Of a stretch of DNA of 64,000 nucleotides, positions 55,385 through 64,000 are shown one piece after another. The stretch is from Colwellia_A sp041890515 (GTDB lineage: Bacteria; Pseudomonadota; Gammaproteobacteria; Enterobacterales; Alteromonadaceae). The stretch is taken from positions 1 through 64,000 of the forward strand of contig JASDWX010000068.1 in assembly GCA_041890515.1 (NCBI GenBank), given 5' to 3'. The translations under genes and the position numbers were made by a program. Each line of letters starts with the position of its first letter. Positions within the stretch are counted from its first letter, which is position 1. Under the pieces are notes generated by a model. It made no database searches. It was given only the letters and a program-made list of their open reading frames with translations, and was not told where the DNA came from.

Positions 55385-56893
55385 TTACGCAGGTGTTGCA
55401 CCTTCAGTATTTTCATCTGAAGCAGCAATTTCAGCAGCCATTTTACCTCGACGTGCTTCAAGCTTATTGCGTGTTTCATGGGCCATTTTTTCAGTAATCG
55501 GGTAAGTAGCGACCATCCAAATGGCAAGTACTGAACAAAGAACTGGCACAAGAACATCGGCTAAACGCATGTAAAATAAAGTGTCCGCAGCTTGAGCTCC
55601 ACCTAATGCAACATCAAAGCCCGTGGCATGAAGTAAGAATCCGCCAGCAGCCATTGCTGCAGCCAAGCCTAATTTAACAACCCACCAGTAAATTGAACCA
55701 AACATACCTTCACGTCGTTCACCTGTTTCTAATTCATCAAGATCACAGACATCAGCGACCATTGAACCCATCAATGTGAATAAACCACCTAAACCAAAAG
55801 AAAAGAACATCGGTGGAATAATAACTAACATAGGGTTATCAGGTGTAAAACAAATCCATTTCAGCGCATAACCGAAGATAGAAATCGCGATGGTAATGAA
55901 AAATGCATTTCGTTTACCCAGCCAACTCGATAATTTAGTGACAATAAAAATGGCACAAGAAGTCGAAATAAATGACACGGTACCGGCCCAACCTACGTAC
56001 TCAGCTCCTAGTGACTGGTCACCGCCAAACACGTAATAAATAATCACGTAACTTTGGAACGCTGAAACCATCATAAAACCATTAAAGACTAAAAAGGTTG
56101 CACCACATAAACTAAGAAATGGCTTAAACTTAAGCGTAATTAAAAAACCTTTAAAAAAGTCAGCAGCAGAACTCGCTAAACTTCTTGGCTTTACTGGTGG
56201 TGCAGCTGAGTCAACATCAGCTTTTGAATTGGCGATGGGAGTAAAACGTTCAGTAAGAAATATTGCCGGTAAAATACCCACAATAATAGTAAACAGTCCA
56301 ATGATCACAGCCAACCAACTGGCACCTTCGATCATATCGCTAAAGAGCGACTCATTTTGCATAAACAATAAAAACCAAGGTGCAAATAACCAAGCAAATT
56401 GCCCCATAAAGTTTTGAACCGCCATGATGCTGGTACGTTCATGATAATCAGGTGTTAATTCATAACCTAATGCAACCCAAGGTGTCGCAAAAATAGTGTA
56501 AGCTAAATAAAAAATTATCGAACCAATTAAAAAGAACCAAAAGTAAAATTCTTCACTCTGTCCTCGGGGTAATTGCCACAACAAAGCAAAAGTAATACCC
56601 GCGACAATAGCGCCCCAAAATATATAGGGTCTACGTCTGCCCCACTTTGATCTTGTGTGGTCAGAAATATAGCCCATAAGAGGATCAGTAAAGGCATCAA
56701 CCAAACGAGGTAATGCCCCTAACAAACCAACTAGAGCAGGATTCATACCTAACCCCAAATTAAGCACAATGGTCATTGTACCAATTGCCGCACCTAGTAA
56801 GTTATTTACGAAAGCGCCGAAGCCATAGATAATTTTTCTTATAGTGGAAATTTTATCTTCAGTCGCTGTTTCATAGATTTCTTGCGTACTCAT
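55385..56893 (-). CDS. Second GPH-family sugar:cation symporter
   Basis: A 502-residue, 12-helix transporter of the same superfamily as the 39.7-41.1 kb gene but of a different subgroup, with an N-terminal extension and a charged C-terminal tail. Signatures are LPRLVDAFTDPLMGYISDHT and SKWGRRRPYIFWG. The second-half motif GLGGLFTLMGSMVADVCDLD is kept too. It is divergent from two GH3 genes and ends its own operon. Uptake of short beta-glucans for the cytoplasmic GH3 enzymes is the likely role. Confidence 0.9.
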   Translation of the reverse strand: MSTQEIYETATEDKISTIRKIIYGFGAFVNNLLGAAIGTMTIVLNLGLGMNPALVGLLGALPRLVDAFTDPLMGYISDHTRSKWGRRRPYIFWGAIVAGITFALLWQLPRGQSEEFYFWFFLIGSIIFYLAYTIFATPWVALGYELTPDYHERTSIMAVQNFMGQFAWLFAPWFLLFMQNESLFSDMIEGASWLAVIIGLFTIIVGILPAIFLTERFTPIANSKADVDSAAPPVKPRSLASSAADFFKGFLITLKFKPFLSLCGATFLVFNGFMMVSAFQSYVIIYYVFGGDQSLGAEYVGWAGTVSFISTSCAIFIVTKLSSWLGKRNAFFITIAISIFGYALKWICFTPDNPMLVIIPPMFFSFGLGGLFTLMGSMVADVCDLDELETGERREGMFGSIYWWVVKLGLAAAMAAGGFLLHATGFDVALGGAQAADTLFYMRLADVLVPVLCSVLAIWMVATYPITEKMAHETRNKLEARRGKMAAEIAASDENTEGATPA

Positions 56894-57300
56894 AAAGCGT
56901 TATTCCGTTGAAAATGATGATTGAATGAAACTTTTGAATGAATTTAAATTCAGCAAAAGATATTCAATTGTATAAGGTCTGTCCGACACTATATAAATGT
57001 ATATCTTAAACAATGTAAAAACGATGAGTAGGTCTTAATATGTCGATGAAATGGTCACTGTTTCAATTTTGCATTTATCTAAGATATTTTTATGGGTTTT
57101 GTTTTTCAATAACACCATGTTTCATTCATAAATTCGTAAAAATCCAGATAGCCTCGAAAAAAGTCCATCCTACCGTATTTAAGTTGTATCCACTCATATT
57201 CGTAATAACCTGAAAGAATGGAATAGGTTGTTTTTTATTGAGTAGGGATGGGGTCTGAGACCTTTTTAATTTAATGTTTTAATTTCATTTGAGAGAATTA
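56894..57300. promoter_or_regulatory. Divergent promoter region between symporter and GH3 genes
   Basis: About 400 AT-rich bases. A short dyad, GGTCTGAGACC, at 57252-57262 is followed by TTTTT and lies about 40 nt before the GH3 start. It could be an operator or a weak terminator. Nothing else convincing. Confidence 0.35.
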
Positions 57301-59517
57301 ATGTCAGCAAATATTTGTCAACCGCTTAATAAAAATAAGAAGGTAAATAAAGAGACTTTCGTCTCTTCTTTATTATTACAAATGACGTTAAAAGAAAAAA
57401 TAGGCCAAATGAGCCAATTTAACAATGATGATAAAAAACTAAAGTCTTCTATACAAAAAGGTTATGTCGGCTCAGTGCTCAATGAAGTAGACATTAATAC
57501 GATTAACGAACTTCAACGCATTGCTACCCAAGAAGGCAGGTTAGGCATTCCTCTATTAATTGGACGTGATGTTATTCACGGATTTAATACCATATTCCCT
57601 ATCCCTCTTGGACAAGCTGCATCGTGGTCAACTGAACTTATAGAAACTTGTGCAAATATAGCCGCGATAGAGTCTTCAAGTAACGGTGTAAATTGGACGT
57701 TTGCTCCGATGATTGACATTAGCAGAGATCCCCGTTGGGGACGTATGGCAGAAAGTCTTGGAGAAGATCCTTATTTATGCTCAACATTAGGTGTCGCTAT
57801 GGTTAAAGGTTTTCAAGGAGAAAACCTTTCTGATACCACTTCAATAGCAGCCTGTGCCAAACATTTTGCTGGTTACGGGGCAAGTGAAAGCGGGCGTGAT
57901 TACAATACAACTAATATACCAGAGAATGAGCTGAGAAATGTTTACCTACCACCTTTCAAAGCCCTTGCTGACGCTGGCGTTTCAACCTTTATGGCGTCAT
58001 TTAGTGATCTTAATGGTGTACCCGTTACCGGAAACTCTTGGCTACTCAATGATGTACTGCGTGAAGAATGGCAATACACTGGGCCTGTCGTAAGTGACTG
58101 GGGTTCTATACCACAATTAGTCACCCATGGTTTTTCCGTTGACGAAAAATCAGCAGCATTCGAGGCTTGCCAAGCAGGCGTTGATATGGAAATGGCTAGT
58201 GATACTTACGCAAAAAACTTACCCTCACTTATTAAAAGTAACAACGTTAACATTGAAAAAGTTGATTTGATGGTGACCCGCATATTAACATTAAAATATG
58301 ATTTAGGCCTTTTTGAAAACACCTTTACCCAATCAACTCCGCTCGACGAACATTCAAATGATTTTCATTTATACGTAGCAAAAAAGGCGGCAACTAAAAG
58401 CTGTGTTCTACTTAAAAATACAAATCAAATATTGCCATTGTCTACATCAAAAATCATCTCTTTGGCTGTCATTGGTCCACTCGCCGACGATGGTTACGAG
58501 CAATTGGGTACTTGGGTCTTTGATGCTAAAATTAATCGCAGTATAACGCCTCTACAAGCGATAAAAGATTATGTTGGAGATTCTGTCGATGTTAAATTTT
58601 CACAGGGTTTAGCAACATCACGAAGTAATAATCAAAAGGACTTTAACGAAGCGATACAAATCGCCATTTCGGCTGATATTGCAATAATGATATTAGGTGA
58701 AGAAGCTATTTTGTCTGGTGAAGCGCATTGCCGGTCGAACATCGACTTACCCGGTTGCCAAGAACAATTAATTAACGCCATTTATGAAACAGGTACACCT
58801 ATTGTTCTGGTCATTATGGCGGGTAGACCCATTACGTTAGAAAAGATTCTTCCTAAAGTAGATGCCGTTCTTTTCGCATGGCATCCAGGTACCATGGGCG
58901 GCCCTGCCATTACTGAATTATTATTTGGTGAAGCTTGCCCTTCTGGAAAACTACCGGTTACCTTCCCAAGAACTGTCGGTCAAATCCCACTTTACTATGC
59001 TCAGAAGAATACCGGTAGACCTGCTTCTGATGCAACATTTGTCGATATAAACGATATAGAAATAAGAGCACCACAAACATCATTAGGGATGACGAGCACT
59101 CACTTAGATACTCACTTTTCGCCTTTGTTCCCCTTCGGTTTTGGCCTTTCTTACACTCAATTTGAGTACAAAGATATTAACGTAAATATGTGTTCAGTCA
59201 CGATGGGAGAAAGCATAGAAATATCAGCCACTATAAGTAATACAGGCTGTTTTGATGCAGAGGAAGTTGTGCAGTTATATATCAGGGATTTAGTGGGTAG
59301 CGTGACTCGTCCAGTAAAAGAACTAAAAGGTTTTCAACGTATTTACTTAGCGGTAGGACATAGTAAAACAGTCGTTTTTAAGGTTCATACCGATGAACTT
59401 GCTTTCTATAATCGACAAATGAAACTTAATACAGAGCCTGGTTTATTTAACGCTTGGATAGGTTGCAATTCAGATACTGACCTAAAAATAGCGTTTGAAG
59501 TTATTTTAGAGCAATAA
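57301..59517 (+). CDS. GH3 beta-glucosidase (BglX-like), cytoplasmic
   Basis: I start this at the ATG at 57301 (738 aa), since GAGAGA lies four bases upstream; the open frame extends to a TTG at 57289. There is no signal peptide. The GH3 N-domain has GRLGIPLLIGRDVIHGFNTI, the KH(F) pair in CAKHFAGYGASESGRDYN, and the nucleophile Asp in GPVVSDWGS (about 266). The C-domain runs from TKSCVLLKNTNQILPL, and the fibronectin-III-like domain from YTQFEYKDINV to the end. This is full length for BglX-like enzymes, which are usually periplasmic, so the cytoplasmic form fits end-processing of imported oligosaccharides. The second GH3 gene follows on the same strand. Confidence 0.93.
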   Translation: MSANICQPLNKNKKVNKETFVSSLLLQMTLKEKIGQMSQFNNDDKKLKSSIQKGYVGSVLNEVDINTINELQRIATQEGRLGIPLLIGRDVIHGFNTIFPIPLGQAASWSTELIETCANIAAIESSSNGVNWTFAPMIDISRDPRWGRMAESLGEDPYLCSTLGVAMVKGFQGENLSDTTSIAACAKHFAGYGASESGRDYNTTNIPENELRNVYLPPFKALADAGVSTFMASFSDLNGVPVTGNSWLLNDVLREEWQYTGPVVSDWGSIPQLVTHGFSVDEKSAAFEACQAGVDMEMASDTYAKNLPSLIKSNNVNIEKVDLMVTRILTLKYDLGLFENTFTQSTPLDEHSNDFHLYVAKKAATKSCVLLKNTNQILPLSTSKIISLAVIGPLADDGYEQLGTWVFDAKINRSITPLQAIKDYVGDSVDVKFSQGLATSRSNNQKDFNEAIQIAISADIAIMILGEEAILSGEAHCRSNIDLPGCQEQLINAIYETGTPIVLVIMAGRPITLEKILPKVDAVLFAWHPGTMGGPAITELLFGEACPSGKLPVTFPRTVGQIPLYYAQKNTGRPASDATFVDINDIEIRAPQTSLGMTSTHLDTHFSPLFPFGFGLSYTQFEYKDINVNMCSVTMGESIEISATISNTGCFDAEEVVQLYIRDLVGSVTRPVKELKGFQRIYLAVGHSKTVVFKVHTDELAFYNRQMKLNTEPGLFNAWIGCNSDTDLKIAFEVILEQ

Positions 59518-59626
59518 TAATGTTTGGTTTTTGACAAAAAATAATAAATTTTCAATCAGATGATACTTGGATTTATATCAATTTAACTCATTTGCTTTGT
59601 TTAACACTAATGGGATATGTATAAAA

Positions 59627-61456
59627 ATGCATCCACTACCGAATCAGCCATCAATAATAATAAAAGTAAGTGAGCTGATGTCACAAATGACATTAGCTCA
59701 GAAGATTGGACAAATGGTTCAAGCTGAACGACAAGGCTGCACTCCTGAAGATGTTAAAAATTATCATTTAGGTTCGCTAATGAGTGGCGCAGGTTCCGTG
59801 CCGGAAAATAATGATATCGAAAATTGGCTTAAAACAACTGATGACTATTGGAAGGCTTCAACTTTTGAAGATAAAGATCATTTAGCGATCCCATTACTTT
59901 ATGGCGTTGATGCCATACATGGCCACAATAACCTAAAAGGGGCTACAATTTTTCCTCACAATATAGGGTTAGGTGCAGCTAATGATCCTGATTTAGTAAA
60001 ACGTATCGCCGATATAACACGAAAAGAAGTCTTAGCTACTGGGGTTGACTGGGTTTTTGCACCTAACCTCGCTGTCGCACAAAATAATCAATGGGGGCGT
60101 TATTATGAAAGTTACGCGCAAACCCCTGAAATAGTTAATAAATATGCAGGGGAAATCATCCATGGATTGCAAGGGGATCTTCATAGTGAAGGTGTTATAG
60201 CTTGTGTTAAACATTGGGTGGGTGACGGCGCTACGTCTCATGGTATTGACCAAGGTGATGCAAATATAACTTGGGAAGAGCTCAACAAGACTCACATTAG
60301 CCCGTATATAAGCGCTATAAAATCTGGTGCCATGACCGTTATGGCCTCATTCAATAGTTGGAATGGTAATAAGTGTCATGGCCACGAATACTTATTAACG
60401 AATGTACTTAAGAAACAACTAGGTTTTTCAGGTTTTATTCTTTCTGATATGAACGGTATTGATTATCTTAGCGATGATTTTTACCTATCGGTTGCCCAAG
60501 GGGTAAATGCAGGTATAGATATGTTTATGCTACCTGAAAACTGGCAGCAATTTATTAGACACCTACTTAACCATGTCGAATTAGGAACCGTTCCTATTTC
60601 AAGAATAAATGATGCCGTCAGCAGAATATTATCGGTTAAATTAGCCAGTGGGTTGTTTGAAACTCCTTGTCCTAGTGAAAGGATTTGGGCAAATCATAAC
60701 AGTTTTGGCTCAACTGAACATAGAAATGTTGCTCGAGAAGCCCTAAGAAAATCACTTATTCTCTTAAAAAACAAGAAGAATATACTACCATTAAAAAAGC
60801 ATGCGCGTATTTTAGTTGCGGGGAAAAATGCACATAATATTGGCCATCAATGCGGTGGGTTTACCATAGACTGGCAAGGTATTTCAGGAAACGATGACTT
60901 TGAAGGCGCAACCTCTATTTGGCAAGGTATAACTGACGTTGCTCCTAATGCGATATTAAATAATAGCCCTGACGTTTCTACAATATCAGCTAAAGATCAT
61001 GATGTAGCTGTCGTTGTGGTAGGCGAATATCCATACGCTGAAGGGTTTGGTGATATTAGGAATTGCGATAATCTTATCATCGAAGCCGGATCACAAATAA
61101 ATGGCCAAATAAATATTTCAGAACCCTACGGACATTCGCTTGAATTGAAAGAGTTACATCCAGAAGATTATAAGATTATTAAAGCGCTTAGTGATAAAGG
61201 TTTACCCATTGTTGTTATTTTAGTGTCTGGGAGAACCCTCATCATTAATGCTGAATTGGAAGAATCAAGTGCTTTTATAGCCGCTTGGTTACCGGGTTCA
61301 GAAGGTCAAGGTGTGAGTGACGTGCTTTTCGGTGACTTTAATTTTCAAGGGAAACTCTCTTTTTCTTGGCCTAAAATCTTTACTTCAGAAAAAAGCAAAC
61401 GTACCCCAAAACCTCTCTTTCCTCTTGGTTTTGGTCTGCAATATAAAATGAAATGA
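59627..61456 (+). CDS. GH3 exo-beta-glucosidase (ExoP-like), cytoplasmic
   Basis: A 609-residue enzyme from the ATG at 59627. An upstream TTG-started extension is not convincing, and GGGA lies at about -14. Two GH3 domains are present without an FnIII tail: GVDAIHGHNNLKGATIFPHN, CVKHWVGDGATSHGIDQGD, and the nucleophile Asp in GFILSDMNGID (about 275). The second domain has GGFTIDWQGISGND and the acid/base-side EYPYAEGFGD. The layout resembles bacterial ExoP and plant-type exo-1,3/1,4-glucanases. No signal peptide is seen, whereas ExoP itself is exported. It probably cleaves glucose from beta-1,3 or mixed oligomers next to the BglX-like enzyme. Confidence 0.9.
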   Translation: MHPLPNQPSIIIKVSELMSQMTLAQKIGQMVQAERQGCTPEDVKNYHLGSLMSGAGSVPENNDIENWLKTTDDYWKASTFEDKDHLAIPLLYGVDAIHGHNNLKGATIFPHNIGLGAANDPDLVKRIADITRKEVLATGVDWVFAPNLAVAQNNQWGRYYESYAQTPEIVNKYAGEIIHGLQGDLHSEGVIACVKHWVGDGATSHGIDQGDANITWEELNKTHISPYISAIKSGAMTVMASFNSWNGNKCHGHEYLLTNVLKKQLGFSGFILSDMNGIDYLSDDFYLSVAQGVNAGIDMFMLPENWQQFIRHLLNHVELGTVPISRINDAVSRILSVKLASGLFETPCPSERIWANHNSFGSTEHRNVAREALRKSLILLKNKKNILPLKKHARILVAGKNAHNIGHQCGGFTIDWQGISGNDDFEGATSIWQGITDVAPNAILNNSPDVSTISAKDHDVAVVVVGEYPYAEGFGDIRNCDNLIIEAGSQINGQINISEPYGHSLELKELHPEDYKIIKALSDKGLPIVVILVSGRTLIINAELEESSAFIAAWLPGSEGQGVSDVLFGDFNFQGKLSFSWPKIFTSEKSKRTPKPLFPLGFGLQYKMK

Positions 61457-61474
61457 GTCATTAATAAAAAGTGA

Positions 61475-63310
61475 TTAGTACTTGGTTGCGGCAATAGGAT
61501 GCACTAATGCTTTGGTAATTTTACCCTGCTGATGTTTGACAAGAGGTTGATTAATATACCCCATAAACTTAGCCATTTTCCAATGAGACGTTGATAAAGA
61601 GCTTTCAGTTAAATTGGCGATGAACCCAGAAGACTTAACCGTTTTATTCTTCTTTTTATTGGCCTTCTGGTTTTTGACCGTATTGTTGATTGCATTATTG
61701 GACTTTTCGATAAATATATCTTGTGTAAAACTCTTTTCGCGACACCCTGCAACAATACAAACTCTATGCTCAGCAGCACGAGATAACAAACTATATTCAA
61801 CCTCACTTGCCTCTTGGATATCAAAAGGGATCAATAATAAGTGTATGTTGTTTGAAGCCGCTATATTAACTATTTCAGGTATATTAGCGTCATCAGCAGT
61901 TAACATAGCAACGCTAATTTTCCCTTGTTCTAATGGTAATTCAATAATAGTTAAATCATCACCTAGTTCTGTCCACTGATACCTTTGGCAAAAGTGCAAT
62001 TGCTGCTGTGTTGCAAACAAACCCTGATCACTAATGATAACTGCCTGATGCGAACTTTCAATAACTAAACTCGTACAGACATATTGAAAAGGTCTTAGCA
62101 CTGCACTGATTTGTTTAATTAGCGCAGTGCTCAAACAGGCTATCTTAGTGAGTTGCTCTGCATTATTCGTGATTTTTTTATCTGCGATAAAGAATAACTC
62201 AGGTAATTGAATAATATCGCTTAGGTTGTTTTCAATATAAAAACAAACGTCTTCAATAGCCTCTTCATTAGATTTATAGGTGGCAAAAATAGCGACATTG
62301 GCGGTTTCTGGCACCTTGTTATCATGAGTATGGACCTGTTCATGCGAAGGTTTATTTTGGAAGGACGTTGCTAATTTTTGATAAAGTTCTGGTCGTCGCT
62401 GGTTAAAAAGTTCAGTACCATCTGGGCGAAATTTATGATCAGACTCTTTTTCTTCATCTACCAAGTTTATATCAGCAAAGACAAAGCCTTCTTCATTATT
62501 TGCTATCTTTGCTAACACCTTCCCCTCGGGAGACACTATTTGACTGTGCCCAACTCCAACAAGCAACGCTTGAGGAATAGAGTTTTTCGATGAATCTATT
62601 TTATTTATTTCTGAAAAAATATATTCTTTTGCTGTAAGTGAACCTACTTTATTTGCCGTAGCTAAAAATACTTTATTTTCAAATGATCGAGCAGGATCGT
62701 GTAAATCACTCTGATCTAATGCGAATGAATTTATTGAATTACACAATAATTGCGCCCCCTTTAAAGCTAAACTGCGAGATGTGCCAAAGTTCATAGTATC
62801 GCTACCCGACATCATTCCAAGCTTTCCAATAGACGTTGATACAACCTCTGACACTTTATCTGCGTTAATAAAGAAATCATTTTCATGGCCCATTAAATTT
62901 CTCTTATCTTCTTGATGAATGAGCTCTCCAGACGGTGAAAATAAGCATGAAGTTACACTGATATTTGATTTAACTGAACAGTCTTGCTTATTGGCGGTAA
63001 GATCACGTGAAAGGTCTCGTCGTAAAGTAACGTTAATAACAATATAACAGTCATGCTGTTTTGCTTGGTCTGCTATAGCGTTCAAAAAAGGCCCTCCAAT
63101 AGATAACGCTTCATCCCATGCCTGATGATGGTCAATGTAACAAGGCTGAGCAAAATGAAATGAGGTATTACAAAATTCTGGAAGAACAATTAAAGATGGC
63201 TCACACGCTGAAGCTTCCTTTATCATGCGAACGCACGTTGCTAGGTTTTCTTGAAAATTTAGGGAGGTGGCAAACTGAGAAACGGCGACGCGCATGAGGT
63301 GATTTTCCAT
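61475..63310 (-). CDS. Tandem nitrilase-fold (carbon-nitrogen hydrolase) protein apparently lacking catalytic Cys
   Basis: A 611-residue cytoplasmic protein of two nitrilase-like domains (about 5-300 and 335-570). In the first, Glu (LIVLPEFCNT) and Lys (HQEDKRNLMGHEN) of the triad are visible. However, at the place of the usual ICYD motif there is MMSGSDTMN, so Cys is replaced by Gly. The second domain has LPELFF for the Glu, but its Cys site reads AMLTADDANI, again without Cys. If the alignment is right it is not a normal amidase. The Lys-rich C-terminus (VKNQKANKKKNKTVKSSG) is unusual. It may start at the sixth codon (MRVAVSQF). It is convergent with the GH3 genes and 18 nt from them. Confidence 0.75.
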   Translation of the reverse strand: MENHLMRVAVSQFATSLNFQENLATCVRMIKEASACEPSLIVLPEFCNTSFHFAQPCYIDHHQAWDEALSIGGPFLNAIADQAKQHDCYIVINVTLRRDLSRDLTANKQDCSVKSNISVTSCLFSPSGELIHQEDKRNLMGHENDFFINADKVSEVVSTSIGKLGMMSGSDTMNFGTSRSLALKGAQLLCNSINSFALDQSDLHDPARSFENKVFLATANKVGSLTAKEYIFSEINKIDSSKNSIPQALLVGVGHSQIVSPEGKVLAKIANNEEGFVFADINLVDEEKESDHKFRPDGTELFNQRRPELYQKLATSFQNKPSHEQVHTHDNKVPETANVAIFATYKSNEEAIEDVCFYIENNLSDIIQLPELFFIADKKITNNAEQLTKIACLSTALIKQISAVLRPFQYVCTSLVIESSHQAVIISDQGLFATQQQLHFCQRYQWTELGDDLTIIELPLEQGKISVAMLTADDANIPEIVNIAASNNIHLLLIPFDIQEASEVEYSLLSRAAEHRVCIVAGCREKSFTQDIFIEKSNNAINNTVKNQKANKKKNKTVKSSGFIANLTESSLSTSHWKMAKFMGYINQPLVKHQQGKITKALVHPIAATKY

Positions 63311-63421
63311 GTAACTAATGATTATTTAATGGTGGTAATGTAAGCATGACATTTATCGCTGGGATATTACATGAAAGCCATGATTGACGCTATTTTTGTG
63401 TCTGTTATTCATATTGTGCTC

Positions 63422-63460
63422 GTTGGCTTAATAAATGATTATGTAATTTATTAAGCCAAC
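63422..63460. terminator. Long hairpin after the amidohydrolase gene
   Basis: A perfect 15-bp stem, GTTGGCTTAATAAAT with ATTTATTAAGCCAAC, and a 9-nt loop, 14 nt past the stop at 63475. The T-run is poor, so termination efficiency is uncertain. Confidence 0.65.
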
Positions 63461-63474
63461 AGAGTAAATAAGCG

Positions 63475-64000
63475 TTATTTAGCCAAAATCGTTAACACGG
63501 CGCTATTCATTGCTTGAGTCGCGGTAGCAATGACCTTTTCAGCATCAGGCGCCCAAAGTGGGCTGTGTAGTGATGGTAAACCTTCACCTGTCTCTTGAGC
63601 TGATTGCCACTTATCGTGAGGCACGCCACCTACCCAAAATATCATACTTTTAATGCGAGTATCTGCACGGTAGTAACGACCAAAATCTTCTCCTGCCATT
63701 ACTGCTGGCACTTCTATTACGCGTTCTTTACCCAGTTCAGCTGTAAACAAGCGAGCCATTGTATCGGTAAAGTCAGGTTCATTATAAGTTGCAGGTGTAT
63801 GTTCATCTTTTAAGGTGACAACGGGTAGTAATTTTTCTGGTAACCCCATCGCAATACCCTCACCTTTCGCTATTCTTGTTATGCCATCAATCAACGTCTG
63901 ACGTGTTTCATCTGAGTAACTGCGAACAGTTAATAACAGTAGTGCCTGATCAGAAATGATATTGTGCTTAGTCCCTGATTGAAAACTACCTACGGTGACT
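63475..64000 (-). CDS. M20-family amidohydrolase/carboxypeptidase, N-terminus outside the window
   Basis: The last 174 residues of an M20D-type metallopeptidase (hippurate- or N-acyl-amino-acid hydrolase-like). VGSFQSGTKHNIISDQALLL closes the dimerisation domain; the metal-site Glu is in VPAVMAGEDFGRYYRA, and a late PSLHSPLW carries the last metal-binding His. The gene starts beyond the right edge. It lies upstream of, and on the same strand as, the nitrilase-like gene, 164 nt apart with a hairpin between them. Confidence 0.88.
   Translation of the reverse strand, partial: VTVGSFQSGTKHNIISDQALLLLTVRSYSDETRQTLIDGITRIAKGEGIAMGLPEKLLPVVTLKDEHTPATYNEPDFTDTMARLFTAELGKERVIEVPAVMAGEDFGRYYRADTRIKSMIFWVGGVPHDKWQSAQETGEGLPSLHSPLWAPDAEKVIATATQAMNSAVLTILAK

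Noticed and set aside
61614..61979. A 121-codon plus-strand frame opposite the nitrilase-like gene
   Set aside because: Hydrophobic shadow ORF; the opposite frame encodes recognisable domains.

Overview
The window looks like a scaffolded draft chromosome of a marine gammaproteobacterium of the Alteromonadales, most likely Colwelliaceae. The reasons are low GC, a Vibrio/Shewanella-type TtpC-containing TonB system, large TonB-dependent receptors (TBDRs), and a large gene set for algal beta-1,3-glucan (laminarin). The species is inferred from gene content only. There are two 10-N assembly gaps, one in the gluP-type transporter and one in the GH30 gene. No tRNA, rRNA or CRISPR array was seen.

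Region 1 (1-962): the start of pntA (NAD(P) transhydrogenase alpha), cut by the window edge. Region 2 (about 1200-17300): six tightly packed genes, all on the minus strand, encode a complete TonB energy-transducing machine (DUF3450, TtpC, ExbB, ExbD, TonB, TPR). Next come a lipoprotein-like metallophosphoesterase, two TBDRs and a 928-residue lipoprotein with a duplicated beta-helix-like module. Sequences resembling PhoB boxes (7-4-7 layout) lie upstream of three of these transcription units, each followed after 10 nt by a -10-like hexamer. I infer a phosphate-starvation island with its own TonB motor. Region 3 (17.3-19.7 kb) is a graveyard: IS3 and IS30 transposase remnants, short tandem repeats, an orphan terminator, and the tail of a protein with a C-terminal sorting signal.

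Region 4 (19.7-61.5 kb) is a laminarin utilisation locus. Outside the cytoplasm: three GH16 laminarinases of different architecture, one exported GH17, a GH30 lipoprotein (probable beta-1,6-glucanase for branches), a CBM9-like protein, a surface-glycan-binding-type lipoprotein, a CotH-kinase-like lipoprotein and a TBDR. Inner membrane: two GPH-type sugar symporters and a GluP-type MFS transporter. Cytoplasm: two overlapping GH17 genes without signal peptides, a GH149-like beta-1,3-glucan phosphorylase and two GH3 beta-glucosidases. A LytS/LytTR two-component pair may control the locus. Hitchhikers are a tyrosine-phosphatase-like protein, a LysE/ArgO-type exporter, an orphan solute-binding protein with no ordinary start codon, and a frameshifted di-haem oxidoreductase (DUF1111).

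Region 5 (61.5-64 kb): a tandem nitrilase-fold protein that seems to lack its catalytic cysteines, and the C-terminal part of an M20 amidohydrolase.

Expected flow in region 4: secreted GH16, GH17 and GH30 enzymes trim laminarin at the surface, the binding lipoprotein and TBDR import oligosaccharides (powered by a TonB system), symporters move them across the inner membrane, and cytoplasmic GH17, GH149 and GH3 enzymes finish the job to glucose and glucose-1-phosphate.
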